Source of the DNA: Rhodocyclaceae bacterium
Lineage (GTDB): Bacteria; Pseudomonadota; Gammaproteobacteria; Burkholderiales; Rhodocyclaceae
DNA: 64,000 bases
Assembly: GCA_030681195.1 (NCBI GenBank)
Contig: JAUXXJ010000010.1
Coordinates: forward strand, 1 to 64,000
Direction of reading: 5' to 3'
Part shown: piece by piece, positions 57,667-64,000 of the stretch
Numbering within the stretch: position 1 is the stretch's first letter
Layout of the letters: each line of letters starts with the position of its first letter
Notes under the pieces: model-generated
Databases searched by the model: none
The model's input: the letters and a program-made list of their open reading frames with translations, nothing else
What the model was told of the DNA's origin: nothing
Position numbers and translations under genes: made by a program

Positions 57667-58920
57667 TCACAGCCATCCAAGTGGGACCGCCCATAGCCCA
57701 TCGCCAAAGGGCAACGCCGACGTCCCGTCATACAGGACGATGCCGCTGGAAAAAGACTCTTTGCAGTGCTCGCGCAACCGGCGCAGCCCCTTGAAATCGC
57801 TCGCCGTCACGGTTGCCGATGCCTTTACTTCGATACCGATGATGGCGCGCAGGGGGGATTCCAGGACAAAATCGACCTCCACTTGATCCTTGTCGCGGTA
57901 ATGCGCCAGAAACCACTGGCCAGGTGAAAGGTTCGAGATTTTAAGCAGCTCGCCAAAAACCCAGCTTTCCAGAATAGGCCCGAAACGGCTGCGATCGTTG
58001 CGCAGCAGATCGGTGCTCGCACGCACCAGGGCGGCATGCAAGCCGGCATCGAGAAAATGGAGTTTTGGCGTTTTGACCAGACGCCCCAGTTCGTTACGTC
58101 CCCAGGCTGGCAAGCGCCGCACGAGGAAGAGCTTTTCCAGGACGCCGATATATTTTTCGGCTGTGTGGGCATTCAGGCCCAATTGCCCACCGATCTGGCG
58201 CAGGTTGAGCAGTTGACCGGACAGGGTGGCCAAAATCGCCATGAGTTGCGGAATTCGCGTGGCTTCATCAATTCGGGCCACATCCTGGATATCGCGTTCC
58301 ACCAGCGTAGTGAGATACGCCTGTGCCCAGGCCTGGCGTCGCTTTGCGGTCGTACGACTGCGCATTTCCGGATAACCGCCGGCCAGCACATGCTCAACCA
58401 GCGCATCACCGACCCAGGGCGTGTCTGCTCGCGCCTGCGCGGGCCAATTTTGAGCCAGCGCATTTGCCAAGAAGTCGGGGGAGTCGGGCGCCCTGCCGGC
58501 AATTTCGGCATTCGACAGGGGCAACAGCGCATGGACCTCAATGCGACCGGCCAGACTGTCGGCAATCGTCGGTAGGCTCATGATGTTGGCCGAGCCGGTT
58601 AACAGGAATCGTCCGGGGCGCCGGTCCGTGTCGATCGACAGTTTGAGCGCCAGCAGCAACTCGGGGGCACGCTGGATTTCGTCAATGATCGCCCGGTCGA
58701 TTTGCCGGATGAAGCCTTGTGGATCGGCACGGGCAGCCGACAGGCGTGTTGCATCATCCAGCGAGAAATAGGGCATGCCCTCTGCGCATTGTTGCGCCAG
58801 GGTGGTCTTGCCGGATTGCCGTGGCCCGTTGATCAGAACGGCCGGTGTGTCGCTCAATGCCTCTCGCAACAAGGGCTGCAAGTGGCGTTTGAACAAGGGA
58901 GGGCTATCGGGGGAGCGCAC
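57667..58920 (-). CDS. AAA_14/DUF4143 ATPase
   Basis: 417 residues. P-loop GPRQSGKTTLA (32-42), Walker B RAIIDEIQRAPEL, sensor region FLLTGSANIM, then the DUF4143 C-terminal half ending in a restriction-nuclease-like EVDFVLE segment followed by IGIEVKAS. These ATPases are widespread, often horizontally exchanged and of poorly known function; some act in toxin or defence settings. It stands alone between cell-wall and tRNA genes, with an AT-richer 107-bp upstream gap. Confidence 0.88.
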   Translation of the reverse strand: MRSPDSPPLFKRHLQPLLREALSDTPAVLINGPRQSGKTTLAQQCAEGMPYFSLDDATRLSAARADPQGFIRQIDRAIIDEIQRAPELLLALKLSIDTDRRPGRFLLTGSANIMSLPTIADSLAGRIEVHALLPLSNAEIAGRAPDSPDFLANALAQNWPAQARADTPWVGDALVEHVLAGGYPEMRSRTTAKRRQAWAQAYLTTLVERDIQDVARIDEATRIPQLMAILATLSGQLLNLRQIGGQLGLNAHTAEKYIGVLEKLFLVRRLPAWGRNELGRLVKTPKLHFLDAGLHAALVRASTDLLRNDRSRFGPILESWVFGELLKISNLSPGQWFLAHYRDKDQVEVDFVLESPLRAIIGIEVKASATVTASDFKGLRRLREHCKESFSSGIVLYDGTSALPFGDGLWAVPLGWL

Positions 58921-59027
58921 GGAAGATACTCGGGAAGAGGCTCGTCCAAAGTGAATTATTAGTCCGTCTATTATGCATCAAACAATCGTCCAATACGCAC
59001 TTATAGGCAAAATATGCGTTCTGCAGA

Positions 59028-60127
<1,100 letters not shown>

Positions 60128-60174
60128 GCGCGTGTTCCTGAAAGTTGCTGTAGGCGAATTGTCGCACTCCCAGG

Positions 60175-60198
60175 AAAAGTCGGCGCTGGCGGGACGGC
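60175..60198 (+). repeat. Dispersed 24-bp repeat, copy 13 (intergenic)
   Basis: One mismatch. It lies in the 186-bp divergent gap, 48 bp upstream of the DsbA-like start and 115 bp before the last kinase gene. Confidence 0.9.
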
Positions 60199-60313
60199 AA
60201 ATCCACACTGCCAGCATGTTTCGGCAGTAACATCTTCCGCAATTAGAACGCGCACATCATTTGAGCCCCGCTCAATCGCCACATGGGATGGGGGGCACCG
60301 TGGAGACGATATC

Positions 60314-63300
60314 GTGCATTGGGGATTGCGGGAAAAAGCGCTGGCCTATCTTTTGGCAGGCGGGTTGGCGATTGGCCTGCTGACGTTTGGCATGGTCAAT
60401 TCGGTTCTGGACACTATCAAGCATGAACTGGCGGGTTATGCAGCCGAACGTTATGTCCAGTATCACCGCGAAAAAACGCTGGGCGGCATCCAGGCCGATC
60501 TGGCACTGGCCCTCAAAATGGCCGATACGGAGGTACTGCGCCGCTGGATGCGCACGCCCCAGAACCCGGACGTGGCAGAGGCTGCTATCAAGGAACTGCG
60601 CAGCCTGACCAATCTGTATTCGACACATGAAGCCTTTGTGGCTTCGAAACCAACCGGGCTTTTCTACCTGATCAACGCCAAGACCCTGGATATCCCCGAT
60701 CCGCTGGCGCTCAAGGCGGTGGATACGCTGGTCAAGGGAGAAGATGACGACATCTGGTTTTTCAATACCCTAGCGCAGAGCGCGCCCTATAACCTCAACG
60801 TCGACCACAACGTCAAGCTGGGCATGACCAAGTTGTGGATCAACGTGGTGGTCAAGGAGGGGCAGGTGCCGCTAGGCGTGGTGGGCACCGGCATCGACAT
60901 CTCCAAATTCATCAACGACTTCGTCAAAACTCACGAAAAAGGCATCACCGGCCTCTTCATCAATGCCGATGGCGCCATCCAGGGCCATGTCGATGAAACG
61001 CTGATCGCCCTGAATGCGCCCGTCGGCGACGTCAAGAAGGAATCGACCATCTGGAATTTGCTGCCCGACGCCACCGAGCAACAGCAGTTGCGTGCGGCGA
61101 TGGAAAACGTCCTGCAAGGCAAGCGCGCCACTGAGGTCATCTCCCTGACGTTGGACGGGAAGCGTCAGGTAGCCGCCATCGCCTATCTGGCACCGTTGAA
61201 ATGGTTCACCGTCGCCGTGCTTGATCAGGACGCGGTTGCCGGCACTGGTCATTTCAAGCCGATTACGGTCATCCTCTTGCTGGCCCTGCTGATGGCCGCC
61301 GCGCTAGTATTCGTGTTGGGCAATCGGGCGGTTGTCCTGCCCTTGCGGCGCATCGCCGCCGCTACCCATCAGTTGGCCGAAGGGGACTACAGCGTCCGAC
61401 TGCCCGAAACGCGGCAGGATGAGGTGGGTGACCTGGCCATTGCCTTCAACCGCATGGCCGCCACGCTGGTGGAATCACAACAACTGGTCAAGGCCAACAG
61501 CTCGGCCATTTCCACCGCACTGCAACGCGCGCAAACCCATGGCGAACTGGCGCAGGTCTTTTTCTCCCATGTCGCTCCGCTGATCCATCTCGGCCAAGGC
61601 AGCTTCTATCGGGTGGCAGCGGAGGTGGGAGCAGATGGGCGCCTCCTGCAACTCTGTGGTGGTTATGGCCGCATCGAAGGCATGGCGCCAGAAGCCAACA
61701 TCGATTTCGGCAGCGGCTTGCTTGGCCAGTGTGCCGAAGACCGGCGCCCAATCATTATCGATCACCCGCCAGCGGATTACATCCGCATCGGTTCGGTGCT
61801 GGGTACCGCAACGCCCGTGTCCATCATCCTGCAGCCGGTGATCAGCACCGACAAACTGCTCGGCGTACTTGAACTGGCCTTGCTGCAGCCGCTCGATGAA
61901 GCCGGCACGGCCCTGATCGAGAGTCTTCTGCCGGTGATCGCCATGTGTCTGGAAATCATCGCCCGTACCGAGCGCACCCAGCGCCTGTTGGAAGCCACCA
62001 AGGAACAGGCCGAGGCACTGGAAGCCCAGCAGGCCAAGATTACCGAGAACGAGGCGCGCCTCAAGCAGATTCTCGAAGACAGCCCGGCCGCCGTCACCAT
62101 GGTATCGGCCGAGGGTGAGCAGGTTTTCGCCAACCGGCGTCTGGCCGACATGCTCGCCATTCCGCTTGACCAGATCATGTCACGACGCAGCACCGGATTC
62201 TGGGCCGATCCACATGATCGCACCCTGTTCCTGAAGCAAATGATGGAAACGCATCGTGTCGACGACTATGAGGCCCGGTTCCGGCGCGACGATGGCCAGG
62301 AAATCTGGGTACTGCTCAACACCCGCTGGATCGAGCAGGACGGCCGGCGCCTGCTGCTCACCTGGATGTACGAGATTACCGCTCGAAAGCAGGCCGAAGA
62401 GGTCATGCGCAAGGCCCAACAGATCGCCGAGGACGCTGCCAAAACCAAGAGCGATTTCCTCGCCAACATGAGCCACGAGATCCGCACGCCGATGAACGCC
62501 ATCATCGGCATGGCCCATCTGGCCCTGAAGACCGACATGACGCCCCGCCAGCGCGACTACGTCAAGAAGATCCAGAACAGCGGCCAGCACCTGCTGGGCA
62601 TCATCAACGACATCCTCGACTTCTCGAAGATCGAGGCCGGCAAGCTCAATGTCGAGCACAGCGAGTTCGAGCTCGACAAGCTGCTCGACAACGTCGCCAG
62701 CCTGGTCAGCGAAAAAACCACCGCCAAGGGGCTGGAGCTGGTGTTCGACATTGCTCCGGATGTGCCGCGTCAACTCATCGGCGACAGCCTGCGCATCGGC
62801 CAGATCCTGATCAACTACGCCAACAATGCCATCAAGTTTACCGAGCACGGCGAGGTGGACATCATCCTGAATGTCCAGGAACGGACGGAAGACGGCATCC
62901 TGCTCTGGTGCGGCGTCAAGGACACCGGCATCGGCCTGACCGAAGAGCAGATGGGCCGGCTGTTCCAGAGCTTCCAGCAGGCCGACACCTCGACCACGCG
63001 CAAATATGGCGGCACCGGCCTGGGCCTCTCCATCTCGAAGAAGCTCGCCGAATTGATGGGCGGCTCGGTCGGCGTCGAGAGCGAACACGGCAAGGGCAGC
63101 ACCTTCTGGTTCACCGCCAAGCTGGGCATCGGCGAGCAACGTGCGCATGATCTGGTACCTGCAGACGACCAGCAGGGTCGCAATGTGCTGGTAGTCGACG
63201 ACAACGACAGCGCCCGCATGGTGCTGGGCGACCTGTTGATGACGATGAGCTTCATGGTCGACGAAGCCGGTTCTGGACAAGCGGCCGTCGATAAGATCAA

Positions 63301-64000
63301 AGCCACTGTCGGCACGCCGGACGCCCCCGAGATCGTGTTCCTCGACTGGCAGATGCCGGGCATGGATGGTTTCGATACGGCGCGTGCAATTCTTGCGCTG
63401 GGGCTGGAAAAACCGCCGCATTTGGTGATGGTCACCGCCTATGGCCGCGAGGAAGTACTCAAACAGGCCGAAGACGCGGGAATCGAGGACGTATTGATCA
63501 AGCCCGTCAACGCCTCGCTACTGTTCGATACGGCAATCCGCCTGCTCGGCGGCGAAGTCGAGGATCGGCGCAGCCATGGCGATGCGCCCTCGCTGATGCT
63601 CGAAGAGATGGCCGCCATCAAGGGCGCGCGCATCCTGCTGGTCGAAGACAACGAGCTCAATCAGGAAGTGGCTGGCGAAATTCTCACCGATGCCGGCTTT
63701 GTCGTCGACATCGCCGACAACGGGCAGATTGCCGTGGAGATGGTCGCAAAGAACGCCTACGACATCGTGCTGATGGACATGCAGATGCCGGTGATGGATG
63801 GCGTGACCGCCACCGTCGAAATTCGCAAGGATGAGCGGTTCATGAATCTGCCCATCGTCGCCATGACCGCCAACGCCATGCAGCAGGACAAGGACAGATG
63901 CCTCGCCGCCGGTATGGTCGATTTCGTCACCAAGCCGATCCAGCCCGACGAACTATGGACTGCGCTGCGCCGCTGGGTGAAGCCAAAGCATGCAGCCCCC
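60314..64000 (+). CDS. Large hybrid histidine kinase, truncated by window edge
   Basis: 1229 residues are visible and the frame is still open at base 64000. Order: membrane segment near 10-32, periplasmic Cache-like sensor (~35-305), second membrane segment near 312-335, HAMP, GAF (~400-550), coiled coil, PAS (~575-690), HisKA with H-box His721, HATPase, REC1 (Asp1011), REC2 (Asp1155). An HPt domain could follow outside the window. The start is GTG at 60314 with GGAG 8 bp ahead; no in-frame ATG gives a better fit. The cognate regulator is not visible. Confidence 0.9.
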   Translation, partial: MHWGLREKALAYLLAGGLAIGLLTFGMVNSVLDTIKHELAGYAAERYVQYHREKTLGGIQADLALALKMADTEVLRRWMRTPQNPDVAEAAIKELRSLTNLYSTHEAFVASKPTGLFYLINAKTLDIPDPLALKAVDTLVKGEDDDIWFFNTLAQSAPYNLNVDHNVKLGMTKLWINVVVKEGQVPLGVVGTGIDISKFINDFVKTHEKGITGLFINADGAIQGHVDETLIALNAPVGDVKKESTIWNLLPDATEQQQLRAAMENVLQGKRATEVISLTLDGKRQVAAIAYLAPLKWFTVAVLDQDAVAGTGHFKPITVILLLALLMAAALVFVLGNRAVVLPLRRIAAATHQLAEGDYSVRLPETRQDEVGDLAIAFNRMAATLVESQQLVKANSSAISTALQRAQTHGELAQVFFSHVAPLIHLGQGSFYRVAAEVGADGRLLQLCGGYGRIEGMAPEANIDFGSGLLGQCAEDRRPIIIDHPPADYIRIGSVLGTATPVSIILQPVISTDKLLGVLELALLQPLDEAGTALIESLLPVIAMCLEIIARTERTQRLLEATKEQAEALEAQQAKITENEARLKQILEDSPAAVTMVSAEGEQVFANRRLADMLAIPLDQIMSRRSTGFWADPHDRTLFLKQMMETHRVDDYEARFRRDDGQEIWVLLNTRWIEQDGRRLLLTWMYEITARKQAEEVMRKAQQIAEDAAKTKSDFLANMSHEIRTPMNAIIGMAHLALKTDMTPRQRDYVKKIQNSGQHLLGIINDILDFSKIEAGKLNVEHSEFELDKLLDNVASLVSEKTTAKGLELVFDIAPDVPRQLIGDSLRIGQILINYANNAIKFTEHGEVDIILNVQERTEDGILLWCGVKDTGIGLTEEQMGRLFQSFQQADTSTTRKYGGTGLGLSISKKLAELMGGSVGVESEHGKGSTFWFTAKLGIGEQRAHDLVPADDQQGRNVLVVDDNDSARMVLGDLLMTMSFMVDEAGSGQAAVDKIKATVGTPDAPEIVFLDWQMPGMDGFDTARAILALGLEKPPHLVMVTAYGREEVLKQAEDAGIEDVLIKPVNASLLFDTAIRLLGGEVEDRRSHGDAPSLMLEEMAAIKGARILLVEDNELNQEVAGEILTDAGFVVDIADNGQIAVEMVAKNAYDIVLMDMQMPVMDGVTATVEIRKDERFMNLPIVAMTANAMQQDKDRCLAAGMVDFVTKPIQPDELWTALRRWVKPKHAAP

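Overview
The window is a gene-dense (~60% G+C by eye), two-strand stretch of bacterial chromosome. Protein content points to a betaproteobacterium, most likely Rhodocyclales: PurL of the long single-chain type, a RelA with a degenerate HD region, the mltG-tmk-holB-tatD order, and very many membrane kinases and cyclic-di-GMP enzymes. This placement is inference from gene content. No rRNA, tRNA, CRISPR array or insertion sequence was found.

Layout. 1-345: no gene; a perfect hairpin, one copy of a dispersed repeat and a structured leader. 346-7372: an HD-GYP protein, a spermidine-synthase-like protein, a PhnD-like binding protein with a HAMP-PAS-GGDEF-EAL protein, and a thioredoxin/TPR protein coupled to a GGDEF protein. 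7480-20377: purL, then a tightly packed run of binding protein, hybrid kinase, REC-GGDEF regulator, relA and an acyltransferase. 20405-24689: another binding protein plus hybrid kinase, then a FliD-like orphan. 24724-27708 (minus): antiporter, moaA, mobA and a tiny AAA-like protein. 27854-30983: EF-hand/glycine-zipper protein, ATP-grasp ligase and egtD, each overlapping the next. 30970-38562: copper-type two-component system, a perfect CusR-type operator, and an RND metal-efflux operon. 38588-43246: senA and senB (selenoneine enzymes) diverging from overlapping start codons, with a hybrid kinase overlapping senB. 43356-47415 (minus): mltG-tmk-holB-tatD-ankyrin operon; ygfZ diverges from it. 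48521-55137: a CheB/CheR-PAS-GGDEF-EAL protein, an output-less bacteriophytochrome and a heme oxygenase, evidently one light-sensing operon. 55155-60127: RodZ-like, NRDE, small unknown, L,D-transpeptidase, AAA ATPase, tadA and DsbA-like genes. 60314-64000: a large hybrid kinase that runs off the right edge.

Two themes stand out. First, second-messenger signalling is very dense: five c-di-GMP-type proteins, RelA, and four hybrid kinases. Solute-binding proteins or domains are attached to four signalling proteins, and no ABC permease or ATPase gene is present. Second, hercynine/selenoneine chemistry (EgtD, SenA, SenB) brackets a copper-efflux island, which suggests a redox and metal defence region.

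The most unusual feature is a 24-bp dispersed repeat with core GTCGGCGCTGGCGAGACGGC preceded by AAAA. I count 13 copies with at most two mismatches, in both orientations. Four lie between genes. Nine lie inside ordinary genes (purL, relA, egtD, senA and others), where the same DNA is translated in several different frames. The element has no stop codon in any of its six frames.
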